A DNA stretch of 64,000 bases from contig CAJLUE010000004.1 in assembly GCA_905209765.1 (NCBI GenBank), positions 1 to 64,000 on the forward strand, given 5' to 3'. This document shows, in pieces, positions 31,562 through 40,272 of this stretch. The stretch is from an uncultured Collinsella sp. (lineage in GTDB: Bacteria; Actinomycetota; Coriobacteriia; Coriobacteriales; Coriobacteriaceae). The notes beneath the pieces are model-generated. The model had not been told where the DNA came from, ran no database searches, and saw nothing but the letters and a program-made list of their open reading frames with translations. Position numbers and translations under genes: made by a program. The stretch's first letter is position 1, and every line of letters begins with the position of its first letter.

Positions 31562-33430
31562 ATGTGCGGTTTTGTCGGTTTTACCGGTACAGATGAACAG
31601 AGTGAGCTGGTTCTCACGGCCATGATGAATCGCATCATCCACCGTGGTCCCGATATGGGCGGCCAGCATATCGTCGACAACGTTGCCCTCGGCTTCCGTC
31701 GTCTTTCGATTCTTGATCTTTCCGAAGCTGGAGCTCAGCCCATGTCGAGCGACGACGGCAAGGTCACGATTGTCTTCAACGGAGAGATCTACAACTTCCA
31801 GGAGCTTCGCGCCGAGCTGGAGGCAGCCGGCTACGCCTTCCACTGCAACGCCGATACCGAGGTCCTGGTACACGGTTACGAGGAGTGGGGCGAGGACCTG
31901 GTCAACCGCCTACGCGGCATGTACGCGTTCGTGATTCACGACCAGAACAAGAACAAACTCTTCGGCGCTCGCGACATCTTTGGTATCAAGCCGTTTTATT
32001 ACTACCAGGCATCCGATGGCTCACTGCTGTTTGGCTCCGAGATCAAGAGCTTCCTGGACCATCCCAAGTTTGAGAAGGCTGTCAACCACGACGCGCTACG
32101 CCCCTACTTGACGCTGCAATTCCCCGCCACGGAGGAGACCTTCTTTAAGGGCGTGTTCAAGCTTGCCCCGGCGCATTGCTTTACGTATGACCTGACAACC
32201 AACACCATGGACATCAAGCGTTACTGGAGCTGTGACTTCACCGACGACAACTCCAAGACCTTCGAGGAGTACGTGGACGAGTGCGACAAGGTTGTGCACG
32301 AAAGCGTCGCTGCACACCGAATCGCCGATGTCAAGGTGGGCTCGTTCCTTTCTGGCGGCGTGGACTCCAGCTACATCGCCGCCTGTCTCATGCCCGACAC
32401 CACGTATTCTGTCGGCTTCGATTACAAGAACTTCAACGAGACCAACTACGCTGCCGAGCTTTCCGACAAGCTGGGCATCAAGAATGTGCGCAAGATGATT
32501 ACCGCCGACGAGTTCTTCGATGCGCTGCCCGATATCCAGTATCACATGGACGAACCGCAATCGAACCTGTCCAGCGTGCCGTTGTACTATCTGGCGCAGA
32601 TGGCTTCCGAGGAGGTCACCGTCGTCCTTTCGGGCGAGGGTGCCGACGAGCTGTTTGCCGGCTATGAGTGGTACGAGGACACCCCCGAGATGCGCTCCTT
32701 TAAGAAGCGCGTGCCGCTCGGCGTACGTCGCGCCCTGGGCTCGCTCGTTCAGCATCTCCCCTACTTTAAGGGCCACAACTTCCTGACGAAATGCGCCGAG
32801 GTTCCCGAGCGTTGGTATGTGGGTCAGGCAAAGGTGTTCGATCCCTCCGAGGTCGACGAGGTGCTCAAGCCCGCTTATGACACCGGCAAGAACGCCGCCG
32901 AGATGTGCGCCGAGTACTACAAGCAGGTTCCCAACTGCTGCGAGCTTTCCAAGAAACAGTATCTGGATATGAACATGTGGCTGCCGGGCGACATCCTGCT
33001 CAAGGCAGACAAGATGTGCATGGCGCATTCTCTGGAGCTTCGCGTCCCGTTCCTGGACAAGAAGGTCATGGAGTTTGCCGAGCACATTCCCGCCAACTAC
33101 CGTGTTAACGAAGAAGGCTGCAAGCTCGTTCTGCGTCACGCCGCCAACCGCACGCTGCCCGACGAGTGGGCAACGCGCAAGAAGGTGGGCTTCCCCGTAC
33201 CGGTCAAGTTCTGGCTGCGCGAGCAAAAGTACTACGACTACGTAAAGGAATACTTCACCGCACCGTGGGCTGCCGATTTCTTTGACACCGATGCGCTCAT
33301 GAAACTGCTTGACGATCACTTTGAGGGTCGCGCGCTCAACCAGCGCAAGATCTATACCACGCTGACGTTCCTCATCTGGTACAAGCGCTTCTTTATCGAT
33401 GAGGACAAGGGCGCCGAAGTCGCCGCGTAA
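31562..33430 (+). CDS. asnB: Asparagine synthetase (glutamine-hydrolysing)
   Basis: The 622-residue class II amidotransferase makes asparagine from aspartate, ATP and glutamine. The N-terminal nucleophile Cys2 (MCGFVGFTG) opens the glutaminase domain, with RRLSILDLSEAGAQPM and FNGEIYN. The synthetase domain has the PP-loop SFLSGGVDSSYIA, LSGEGADELFAGYEWY and VPFLDKKVMEFA. The longer frame upstream must be wrong because Cys2 has to follow the initiator Met. The ATG has an AAAGGA site. It is monocistronic, upstream of tRNA-Val. Confidence 0.96.
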   Translation: MCGFVGFTGTDEQSELVLTAMMNRIIHRGPDMGGQHIVDNVALGFRRLSILDLSEAGAQPMSSDDGKVTIVFNGEIYNFQELRAELEAAGYAFHCNADTEVLVHGYEEWGEDLVNRLRGMYAFVIHDQNKNKLFGARDIFGIKPFYYYQASDGSLLFGSEIKSFLDHPKFEKAVNHDALRPYLTLQFPATEETFFKGVFKLAPAHCFTYDLTTNTMDIKRYWSCDFTDDNSKTFEEYVDECDKVVHESVAAHRIADVKVGSFLSGGVDSSYIAACLMPDTTYSVGFDYKNFNETNYAAELSDKLGIKNVRKMITADEFFDALPDIQYHMDEPQSNLSSVPLYYLAQMASEEVTVVLSGEGADELFAGYEWYEDTPEMRSFKKRVPLGVRRALGSLVQHLPYFKGHNFLTKCAEVPERWYVGQAKVFDPSEVDEVLKPAYDTGKNAAEMCAEYYKQVPNCCELSKKQYLDMNMWLPGDILLKADKMCMAHSLELRVPFLDKKVMEFAEHIPANYRVNEEGCKLVLRHAANRTLPDEWATRKKVGFPVPVKFWLREQKYYDYVKEYFTAPWAADFFDTDALMKLLDDHFEGRALNQRKIYTTLTFLIWYKRFFIDEDKGAEVAA

Positions 33431-33487
33431 GTTTCGTTATGAATTAGCGGTGAACAGCACGGGGTTTCCGCTATACTCAATCCCTGC

Positions 33488-33563
33488 GGGCGATTGGCGC
33501 AACGGTTAGCGCAGGTGCTTTACACGCACAAGGCTGGGGGTTCGAATCCCTCATCGCCCACCA
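33488..33563 (+). tRNA. tRNA-Val (anticodon TAC)
   Basis: The 76-nt gene includes an encoded CCA. The acceptor GGGCGAT pairs with ATCGCCC. The anticodon loop TTTACAC gives TAC, and the T-loop is TTCGAAT. Its last bases plus downstream sequence are duplicated at 33736-33780. Confidence 0.93.
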
Positions 33564-33780
33564 CTTGATTGAAAAGGCTCCCAGCGATGGGGGCCTTTCC
33601 TTTTTGGGCCCATCGCAGAGGGATTCGAACCCGCAAGGGTGCGGAGCTGAGGAAACGCGAAGCGTTTTCCAGCGCAGCACGCGAGGAGCGAAGCGACGAA
33701 GCGGGGCGCGGGCGGCGCCAGCCGCACGCGGACACCCCTCATCGCCCACCACTTGATTGAAAAGGCTCCCAGCGATGGGG
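33548..33780 (+). repeat. Direct duplication of the tRNA-Val 3' end (att-site-like)
   Basis: Forty-five identical bases occur at 33548-33592 and 33736-33780, covering the last 16 nt of the tRNA (with CCA) and the terminator stem. Similarity continues weakly past both copies to an antisense T-arm-like GGATTCGAACCCG (about 33621-33633 and 33811-33823). The 143 nt between the copies are GC-rich with no gene. Such tRNA 3'-end repeats are typical of integrase attachment sites, so this may be the scar of a lost element. Confidence 0.75.
33571..33605 (+). terminator. tRNA-Val terminator
   Basis: AAAGGC and CCC pair with GGG and GCCTTT around GCGAT, followed by CCTTTTT. The same hairpin recurs in the downstream duplicate (about 33759-33793), there followed by six T. 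Confidence 0.8.
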
Positions 33781-33862
33781 CCTTTCTTTTTTGTGCCCAG
33801 CGCATGGGATTCGAACCCGCCAGCACGTCTGCCACAAAGGCCGTGGCCAAAAAATGGCAAAA

Positions 33863-34041
33863 ATGAGTACTGCTACTTTGTTTGCAACATATAATAAGAT
33901 AGTATTTGCCTAAGTTACGCAACATGTGTCCATTATAAGGACTAACAGTTGGATTAAAATCGTGTATTCATCGCCATTTCGTCTTGCTATCTAGCCTTAT
34001 TAGTCCAAAATTGCTGCTACCAAATCGGTAACAGTACTCAT
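33863..34041. repeat. AT-rich island bounded by ATGAGTACTG inverted repeats
   Basis: ATGAGTACTG (33863-33872) and its exact complement CAGTACTCAT (34032-34041) bound a 179-nt segment that is far more AT-rich than the rest of the window. An inner GGACTAA/TTAGTCC pair lies within. No gene was found. The remaining 136 nt before argD hold only a possible GTGCC/GGCAC hairpin. Confidence 0.6.
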
Positions 34042-34177
34042 ATTTGATGTTTTTTGACCAGCAGGTCTCCCCCGCCTTAGCAAATCTAAGACAAAACGGG
34101 GTCCAGACCGCTGAATCGTGCCGCATAGGGCACGTCCGCAGTCCGGAACCCGGTCCAAATTGAGCTATTGCGTTGTG

Positions 34178-35461
34178 TTAGGCCAAAACGTCCGACAAAA
34201 TCTCGATCAGGCTGTCCACGTCGGCTTCCTCGCAGACAAGCGGCGGCAGGAAACGCAGTGTATGAGCTCCGGTCGCGTTAATCACGGCACCGGCCTCCAG
34301 CGCCCGGGCAACAATGTCATGCGCATCGCCCGCAGCGTCATCCAGATCGCAGCCGAGCATCAGGCCACGTCCACGCACCTCGGTAACGTGCGGCAGCTTG
34401 GCGAGCTCTGCCTCCATATAGGCGCCAACCTTGGCGGCATGCTCGGCATAATCGCCGCGCACAAGCGCGGAGAGTGTCGCGGCACATGCCGCGATGGCCA
34501 AGCAGCTACCGCCGAAGGTCGAACCATGATCGCCGGGCTTAAACACGTCGGCGATCTCCTTCTTTGCCACCACGGAGCCCATGGGGACGCCGTCGGCGAT
34601 GCCCTTGGCAAGACTCATGATGTCAGGCTCCACGCCATAGGTCTGGAATGCAAACGGCTTGCCGGAGCGGAAGATGCCACACTGGACCTCGTCGGCGATA
34701 AGAACGGCACCCACCTCGTGTGCCAAGTCGCGCGCTGCCGCCATAAACTCCTCGGTCATGGGGTGCACACCGCTCTCGCCCTGAATCGGCTCGAGCATGA
34801 CGGCGCAGACCTCGCTTCCCAGCTGCTTAAAGATCGAGCGAAGTTCGTCGACATCGTTGGGCGTGCAGGCCACAAAGCCACCCGGCAGCGGGCGGAAGCT
34901 ATCCTGCAGCCAATCCTGCATGGTAGCGGCAATGGTCTCGAGCGTGCGACCATGAAAGCCGCCGCGCATGCATACGATGGTGTTACCGCCGTTACCGGCA
35001 CGCTTGGCGTACAGACGCGCGAGCTTCATCGAGCCCTCGTTAGCTTCGGCACCAGAATTGGCAAAGAACGTCTCCCATACCTGCTCGCCCGCAGCCGGGG
35101 CACCGAGTGCAGCGGCCGCGGTCTCATCGCCGGCGGCAATGGCATCGGCCAGCACACACGCACCATCTACGTCGTCGTTGGCAAGCTTGGACAGCAACGC
35201 TGCGACCTGTCCGCGCTGCTCGATGTAGAAGTAGTTAGACACATGCAGAAGCTTTTTGGTCTGCGCCTCGAGCGCCGAGAGCACTGCAGCGTTGCCGTGG
35301 CCAAGGCTGCACACACCGATACCAGCGAGAAAGTCAAGATACTCACGGCCGTCATCGCCGATGAGCTTCATGCCGTGGCCTTCGACAAACTCTACCGGAG
35401 AGCGACCAAAGGTATGCATAACGTAATGGGATTCGAGCGATTGTTGAGTTGCAAGTGACAT
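34178..35461 (-). CDS. argD: Acetylornithine aminotransferase
   Basis: The 427-residue class III PLP aminotransferase converts N-acetylglutamate semialdehyde to N-acetylornithine. The cofactor-binding segments are NSGAEANEGSMKLAR, GGFHGRTLETIAA, LIADEVQCGIFRSG and the Lys of LAKGIADGVPMG. The ATG at 35459-35461 has an AAAGGC site. It is the last gene of argC-J-B-D. Confidence 0.95.
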   Translation of the reverse strand: MSLATQQSLESHYVMHTFGRSPVEFVEGHGMKLIGDDGREYLDFLAGIGVCSLGHGNAAVLSALEAQTKKLLHVSNYFYIEQRGQVAALLSKLANDDVDGACVLADAIAAGDETAAAALGAPAAGEQVWETFFANSGAEANEGSMKLARLYAKRAGNGGNTIVCMRGGFHGRTLETIAATMQDWLQDSFRPLPGGFVACTPNDVDELRSIFKQLGSEVCAVMLEPIQGESGVHPMTEEFMAAARDLAHEVGAVLIADEVQCGIFRSGKPFAFQTYGVEPDIMSLAKGIADGVPMGSVVAKKEIADVFKPGDHGSTFGGSCLAIAACAATLSALVRGDYAEHAAKVGAYMEAELAKLPHVTEVRGRGLMLGCDLDDAAGDAHDIVARALEAGAVINATGAHTLRFLPPLVCEEADVDSLIEILSDVLA

Positions 35462-35530
35462 GGGATGCCTTTCGTTGGGCGCCGTACGGCGCAGGGCTAT
35501 GGGTGCAGGGACGCGACGACCGCGGGTCGG

Positions 35531-36511
35531 CTAGACCGTCTGGAGCTTCTCGACCTCGTCGAGGTTCTCGGTCAGGCGCGCCGCAAACGTCGAAAGCGGG
35601 TGCGGATGCGTATCGAACTCGTAAGCCGTCTCGGTGGAGTGGATCACGGTGCCGACGCCGGCATCGGTCAGCAGCTCCAGGAGCAGCGAATGCGGCGTGG
35701 TGCCGTTGATGATGTGCGCGCGGAACACACCGGCGGCAAGCGCATCGACAGCGGCGCGTAGCTTGGGAATCATGCCCTTGTCGACTTCGCCGCCGTAGAG
35801 CATCTCATTGACCTCATCGAGCGTCAGGTTGGAGATAAGCGAATCCTTGTCGCTAAAGTCCTTGTACAGACCATCGACATCGGTCAAAAAAATCGCCTTG
35901 TGCGCATGAAGCGCCGCTGCAACGGCGCCGGCGGCGGTATCGGCGTTGATGTTGAAGAAGCCACCGTCCTCCCCCGCCGCGACCGTGGCGATAACGGGAA
36001 TGTACTCGCTGTCGAGCAAACGCTCGATATAGTCGGTGTTGACGTGCGTGACCTTGCCTACGCGGCCGAGCTCTGGGTCGAGTGGCTCGGCGATAAGGGT
36101 ACCGGCGTCGCTACCGGACACGCCCACGGCCAGGTTGCCGTGGTGGTTGAGCGCCGCGACCAGCTCCTGATTGACCTTGCCGCCCAGCACCTCGCGCACG
36201 ATATCCATGGTGGCAGGCGTAGTCACGCGCTGGCCGTTTTTAAACTCGACGGGGATGTCGTAGTGGCTGAGTGCCTCGTTGATGGCCTTGCCGCCACCGT
36301 GCACGATAACAGGGCGCATGCCGATAATCTTGAGCAGGACGATGTCGCTCATCACGTCGCGGCGCAGTTGCTCGTCGACCATGGCGGCACCGCCGTACTT
36401 GATAACGACCGTCTTACCGGTCAGGTTCTTAATCCACGGCAGCGCCTCGAACAGCAGCTGCGCGGTAACTTCGTTGGATTCGCTCGAACGACAATCGCGT
36501 GCGAATTTCAT
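35531..36511 (-). CDS. argB: Acetylglutamate kinase
   Basis: The 326-residue amino-acid kinase phosphorylates N-acetylglutamate. VVIKYGGAAM (nucleotide-binding Lys), IVHGGGKAI, FFNINADTAAGAVAAAL and IFLTDVDGLY are present. The N-terminal helix region (about 1-25) is of the type that makes hexameric, arginine-inhibited enzymes. The ATG at 36509-36511 with GAGGC is used; a longer frame adds 24 residues. It lies between argJ and argD. Confidence 0.95.
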   Translation of the reverse strand: MKFARDCRSSESNEVTAQLLFEALPWIKNLTGKTVVIKYGGAAMVDEQLRRDVMSDIVLLKIIGMRPVIVHGGGKAINEALSHYDIPVEFKNGQRVTTPATMDIVREVLGGKVNQELVAALNHHGNLAVGVSGSDAGTLIAEPLDPELGRVGKVTHVNTDYIERLLDSEYIPVIATVAAGEDGGFFNINADTAAGAVAAALHAHKAIFLTDVDGLYKDFSDKDSLISNLTLDEVNEMLYGGEVDKGMIPKLRAAVDALAAGVFRAHIINGTTPHSLLLELLTDAGVGTVIHSTETAYEFDTHPHPLSTFAARLTENLDEVEKLQTV

Positions 36512-36592
36512 AGTCTGCCTCGTCTTTCGTGTAGCTATCGCGCCGTACCTCGTTGCCCGCGATTGCAGCGGGACGCACGGCACATCGGGAGT

Positions 36593-37858
36593 CTAGGAAC
36601 GATAGTCGCCGTTAATGGAGATGTACTCGTGCGTGAGGTCGCAAGTCCACACGGTGGTCGCCGCGTCCCCTGCGCCCAGGTCTGCCGAAATCACAATCTC
36701 GGGCGCCTCAAAGCGACGCAGCGCCTCGTCCTCGTCAAAGGGAACGGTCAGGCCGTCGCGGCAGACGGGCATGCCCATCATGTCGATGGACACATCTTCC
36801 TGGCTAAACTGCACGCCGCACTTGCCGAGCGCCATGGCAACGCGGCCCCAGTTGCAGTCGTGGCCGGCGATGCAGGTCTTGACGAGCGGCGAGTTGGCGA
36901 CGGCACGGGCGGCGATATCGGCCTCCTCGTCGTTCGCGGCACCGGTGACGTTAACCGTCACGAGCTTGGATGCGCCCTCGCCATCTGCGGCGATGTTGCG
37001 CGCCAGGCTCTCGCACACCTCGTGCACGGCAAAGGCCAGCTCGTCGAAGGCGTCAGAGCCCTCGACAATGGGCTCGGCATCCGCGGCAGCGCCGGAGGCA
37101 AGCATGATGCAGGTGTCGTTGGTCGAGGTGTCGGAGTCGACCGTTACCTTGTTGAAGGTCTGCTTGACGGTGGAGAGCAACAGGGCGTGGAGCGCTGCCG
37201 GCTCGACGGGGGCATCGGTAGTGATGACCGCGATCATGGTGGCCATGTTGGGCATGATCATACCCGAGCCCTTGCACATACCGCCCACCGTATAGGCATT
37301 GCCTGCGTGCCCCGCGGCCTCGCTGCGGTAACACACGGCATACTCCTTGGAGTGTGTGTCGGTCGTCATGATAGCGCGGGCGGCATCGGCGCCACCGTGT
37401 GCGGAGAGCACCTCATAAGCTGCCGGAATCGCCGTCTCAAACGTGTCGATCGGCAGAATCTGACCAATTACGCCCGTGGAGGCGACCAGAATCTGCTGGG
37501 GCTCGCAGCCGATGACCTGCGAGGCGATGTTGCAGGTCTCGCGCGCGCAGGCAAGACCGGTCTCACCCGTGGCGGCGTTGGCATTGCCAGAGTTGACCGA
37601 AACGCCGGCAATGATGCCGTAGCCCTTGTCGGCGCCGCCCAGGTTGGCACGGCTCACCTGCACGGGCGCCGCACAAAAGCGGTTAGTCGTAAACACGCCG
37701 GCCCCGGGACAGGGTTTATCGGGCACGACGAGCGCGTAATCCAGGCGCTCGGGATTCTTGCGGAATCCGGCATGGATGCCCGCCGCCTTAAAGCCGGCCG
37801 CCGCCGTTACGCCGCCCTCTACGGCACGAATCTTGATATCGAACTGCTCTGTATTCAT
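36593..37858 (-). CDS. argJ: Bifunctional ornithine acetyltransferase / N-acetylglutamate synthase
   Basis: The 421-residue Ntn-type enzyme recycles the acetyl group from acetylornithine to glutamate. The autocleavage site is in KGSGMIMPNMATMIAV, where the Thr after MA becomes the nucleophile. The N-half motif SVNSGNANAATG is present. A bifunctional form is likely because no argA or argE is seen, but that is an inference. The ATG is at 37856-37858. A terminator-like hairpin separates it from argC upstream. Confidence 0.95.
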   Translation of the reverse strand: MNTEQFDIKIRAVEGGVTAAAGFKAAGIHAGFRKNPERLDYALVVPDKPCPGAGVFTTNRFCAAPVQVSRANLGGADKGYGIIAGVSVNSGNANAATGETGLACARETCNIASQVIGCEPQQILVASTGVIGQILPIDTFETAIPAAYEVLSAHGGADAARAIMTTDTHSKEYAVCYRSEAAGHAGNAYTVGGMCKGSGMIMPNMATMIAVITTDAPVEPAALHALLLSTVKQTFNKVTVDSDTSTNDTCIMLASGAAADAEPIVEGSDAFDELAFAVHEVCESLARNIAADGEGASKLVTVNVTGAANDEEADIAARAVANSPLVKTCIAGHDCNWGRVAMALGKCGVQFSQEDVSIDMMGMPVCRDGLTVPFDEDEALRRFEAPEIVISADLGAGDAATTVWTCDLTHEYISINGDYRS

Positions 37859-37884
37859 CGTCCCTACGACTCCTTATATCAAAT

Positions 37885-37965
37885 AAAAAAGCGGGCATCG
37901 GTTGGTGCGCCATGCCAGCCACAATCATGAGACCAGCTTAAGAGTGGCGCCCCACTCGATGCCCG
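37885..37965 (-). terminator. Terminator-like hairpin inside the arg operon
   Basis: CGGGCATCG (37892-37900) pairs perfectly with CGATGCCCG (37957-37965) around a 56-nt loop with inner GC pairing. On the minus strand it is followed by CTTTTTTATTTG. It lies in the 135-nt argC-argJ gap and could cut expression of argJBD relative to argC. Confidence 0.7.
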
Positions 37966-37993
37966 ACTACCAAATCGCTAACAATCGAATGTG

Positions 37994-39064
37994 CTACACC
38001 GGGCACGCCACTGTGGGCAAGCCTCGTCGCTCGTCAAAACCAAAGACGATGTTGGCGCACTGGACCGCCTGGCCCGCTGCACCCTTGCACAGATTGTCGA
38101 TGGCGCCCGTAGCCACCAGAACGCCCGCGCGCTTGTTGAGCGCGAGGCCGATCTGGGCGGCGTTGGTGCCGACGACCGAAGCCGTCTTGGGCTGCTGGCC
38201 GGCATCGAGTACGCGCACGAAGGTGCGACCGGCGTAGAACTGCTTGTAATGGTCGACAACGTCCTCAAGGGTCAAGGTATCGATAGCCTGCGGCGTAAGC
38301 GGCATCGTCACCGTAGAGAGCAGACCGCGCTTGAGCGGTGCCAGGTGCGGGGTAAAGACGACGCGATCGGTTAGGCCCAAGATCTGCTCGATTTCGGGCG
38401 TGTGACGATGCTTGCCCACGCCATAGGCCTCCAGGTTCTCGTCCGCGCTGCAAAAATGCGTACGGGCGTTGCAGGACTTACCGGCACCCGTTACACCGCT
38501 GATAACGTCAACGATCACGGGGCCGCTCTGGGCAACCCAGCCGGCGCGCACGGCAGGCGCGGCGGCAAGGCTCGTTGCGGTGGGATAGCAACCGGCGCAG
38601 GCGACCAGTACGGGCTTGCCGTCGGCGTGGTCGGATGCAGCGGCCTCCAAATCCCGGCAGAACAGCTCGGGCAAACCAAAGGCGCGGCTCTTGAGTAGCT
38701 CGGGGCTCGTGTGCTCGGCGGCATACCAGACCTCAAAGGTGGCCGGATCGCTCAGGCGATAGTCGGCCGAGAGGTCAATGCAGGAGACTCCCGCGGCAAG
38801 CAGGGCGGGCACCTGTGCCATGGCAGCCGTGTGCGGCACGGCCAAAAAGACCGCATCGCAGTTCCTGAGCTCGGGGGCGTCATGCGTCGTGAAGACAAGA
38901 TCGCTTACGCCAGCGAAGCTCGGGTACACCGCAGACAACGGCTGGCCGGCATCGGCGTTGGACGTAATGGCAGCAAGTTCAAACTCGGGATGACCGAGGA
39001 CGAGGCGAATGAGCTCGGCGCCGGCATATCCAGCCGCACCGACGATTCCAACCTTTAAAGACAT
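37994..39064 (-). CDS. argC: N-acetyl-gamma-glutamyl-phosphate reductase
   Basis: This 356-residue NADPH enzyme makes N-acetylglutamate semialdehyde. The Rossmann start is VGIVGAAGYAGAELIRL, the catalytic Cys is in VACAGCYPTATSLA, and HRHTPEIEQ carries the catalytic His region. The ATG at 39062-39064 has AAGGAG. As first gene of argCJBD it follows a leader with putative ArgR sites. Confidence 0.96.
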   Translation of the reverse strand: MSLKVGIVGAAGYAGAELIRLVLGHPEFELAAITSNADAGQPLSAVYPSFAGVSDLVFTTHDAPELRNCDAVFLAVPHTAAMAQVPALLAAGVSCIDLSADYRLSDPATFEVWYAAEHTSPELLKSRAFGLPELFCRDLEAAASDHADGKPVLVACAGCYPTATSLAAAPAVRAGWVAQSGPVIVDVISGVTGAGKSCNARTHFCSADENLEAYGVGKHRHTPEIEQILGLTDRVVFTPHLAPLKRGLLSTVTMPLTPQAIDTLTLEDVVDHYKQFYAGRTFVRVLDAGQQPKTASVVGTNAAQIGLALNKRAGVLVATGAIDNLCKGAAGQAVQCANIVFGFDERRGLPTVACPV

Positions 39065-39148
39065 ATCTAACTCCTTGTCTGCAGTTTATGCACCAATGCG
39101 CATTCCGCAGCCGTCGTTATGAAGTGGGTTGAAACTTTAGCACCAAAA

Positions 39149-39188
39149 GATGCATATCTACGCAAATCTTTTGCATATTCATGCATTG
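39149..39188. promoter_or_regulatory. Putative ArgR/AhrC-type operators upstream of argC
   Basis: TTGCATATTCATGCATTG (39171-39188) contains the palindrome TGCAT-ATTC-ATGCA, and a weaker ATGCATAT...GCAAAT half-copy precedes it (39149-39168). ARG boxes are 18-bp AT-rich imperfect palindromes often found in pairs, so the location about 100 nt upstream of argC fits. No argR gene is in the window. Confidence 0.45.
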
Positions 39189-39231
39189 AAACAGTCCCGA
39201 CACATTCACTCGAAGGAATTGACAAATAAAT

Positions 39232-39286
39232 GCGGGCCCCATATTGCCCAGTGCGCCTTACGGTGACGTTGCAATGTGGGGCCCGC
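39232..39286 (-). repeat. GCGGGCCCCAT stem-loop
   Basis: Sixteen bases (39232-39247) pair with 39271-39286 with one G-U pair and a 23-nt loop. On the minus strand the stem is followed by ATTTATTTG. It lies 45 nt after the split-barrel gene and could be its terminator. The outer arm resembles that of the palindrome at 21189-21287. Confidence 0.7.
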
Positions 39287-39330
39287 TACATGCGAGAATT
39301 TGAATTGTCGAAGCTTGCTGAGAGACTCGT

Positions 39331-39741
39331 TTAGAGCTCGATCGGCACCCATTCGTCATGGTTGCAGATAAAGGCCTCGGGTTCCTCCACGCTAAAGAAG
39401 ACGAGTGTGGGATCGCCTGCGCCCTCGTAGTGCTCGCCTAGGCGCTCCAGGTGCTTCCAGCCTGCCTCGCGCATATCGGAAGCGGCCTGGTCATCCAGAC
39501 CCGCACGCCCGCGCAAGATGAGCCAGCCATGGCCCGGCCACCAACTCGTGGCCTCAAAGCGTTGATTTTGCAGCAGCTCTTGCCACACGTCTTTGGTGCG
39601 CGCCGTTACAAACCACAGCTTGCCGTCCTGGATCTGCGCAAACGAAAACGGACGCACATGCGGCTGTCCGTCAACGCTCGTCGCCAAATACCATGCCGGC
39701 ACCGACGTCAGATACTCCAACACCGTATTCAATCCGTCCAT
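39331..39741 (-). CDS. Pyridoxamine 5'-phosphate oxidase-like FMN-binding split-barrel protein (paralogue 1)
   Basis: The product has 136 residues. The N-terminal motif VPAWYLATSVDGQPHVRPFSFAQIQDGKLWF is the PNPOx-like split-barrel FMN-binding pattern. A Trp-rich segment (SWWPGHGWLILRG) and an amphipathic C-terminus follow. It is shorter than PdxH and lacks the PdxH C-terminal domain, so it is more likely a flavin reductase or sensor-like protein of unknown substrate. The ATG at 39739-39741 has AGGAGG. It is last in the riboflavin-transport operon and a tandem paralogue of the gene at 39796. Confidence 0.82.
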   Translation of the reverse strand: MDGLNTVLEYLTSVPAWYLATSVDGQPHVRPFSFAQIQDGKLWFVTARTKDVWQELLQNQRFEATSWWPGHGWLILRGRAGLDDQAASDMREAGWKHLERLGEHYEGAGDPTLVFFSVEEPEAFICNHDEWVPIEL

Positions 39742-39758
39742 GTGTCCTCCTGGCACTC

Positions 39759-39789
39759 GTCTTTTTGGGTCGGGGCTGTTTTAGCTGCC
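39759..39789. repeat. AGCTAAAAAGCCCCGTC repeat, copy 2 (inverted, diverged)
   Basis: On the minus strand it reads GGCAGCTAAAACAGCCCCGA followed by CCCAAAAAG, matching the family with a few substitutions. It lies in the 54-nt gap between the two split-barrel genes. Confidence 0.55.
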
Positions 39790-39795
39790 TTAGGG

Positions 39796-40242
39796 TTAGA
39801 GCTCCAGACGCTCCTCGCTGCCGTCGATATCACAGAAGCGGGCGGCGATATTGCGCACCGAGAAAAATGCAAGGCGACCGTCGTTGGCGCTCTCGTGATT
39901 CTCGCCGATGCCCACCATGTGCTTAAAGCCGGCTTGGCGCACCCGGTCGCTCACGACCGCGTCGTCCTCGAGCGCGGCCTCGCCAGTTAATACGATCCAG
40001 CACTCCCCCGGTTTCCAACCCGAAACCTCAAACTTGGGGTTCGCGCTAAGCTCGGCCCACACGTCCTTATCGCGCGAGGTGCAAAACCACAGCTTGCCAT
40101 CATCGACCATGGCAAACGAGAACGGCCTCACGCGCGGCTGATGCCCGTCGGCCACATCGATCGTGGCGAGATACCACGCCGGAATACGCCTAAGATACGA
40201 ACAGGCGCGCTCGAGCTGCGCCGTGCGGTCGTTGTCGGTCAT
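39796..40242 (-). CDS. Pyridoxamine 5'-phosphate oxidase-like FMN-binding split-barrel protein (paralogue 2)
   Basis: The product has 148 residues with the same layout as its downstream neighbour: IPAWYLATIDVADGHQPRVRPFSFAM, then DDGKLWFCTSRDKDVWAEL, then KPGECWIVLTGEA. The two proteins align along their length and clearly arose by tandem duplication. FMN binding is inferred from family. The start lies 30 nt after ecfT, consistent with one transcript starting at the FMN riboswitch. The ATG has an AAAGGGG site. Confidence 0.82.
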   Translation of the reverse strand: MTDNDRTAQLERACSYLRRIPAWYLATIDVADGHQPRVRPFSFAMVDDGKLWFCTSRDKDVWAELSANPKFEVSGWKPGECWIVLTGEAALEDDAVVSDRVRQAGFKHMVGIGENHESANDGRLAFFSVRNIAARFCDIDGSEERLEL

Positions 40243-40272
40243 AGGGACCCCTTTCCTGCGCTCGAATCGCGC

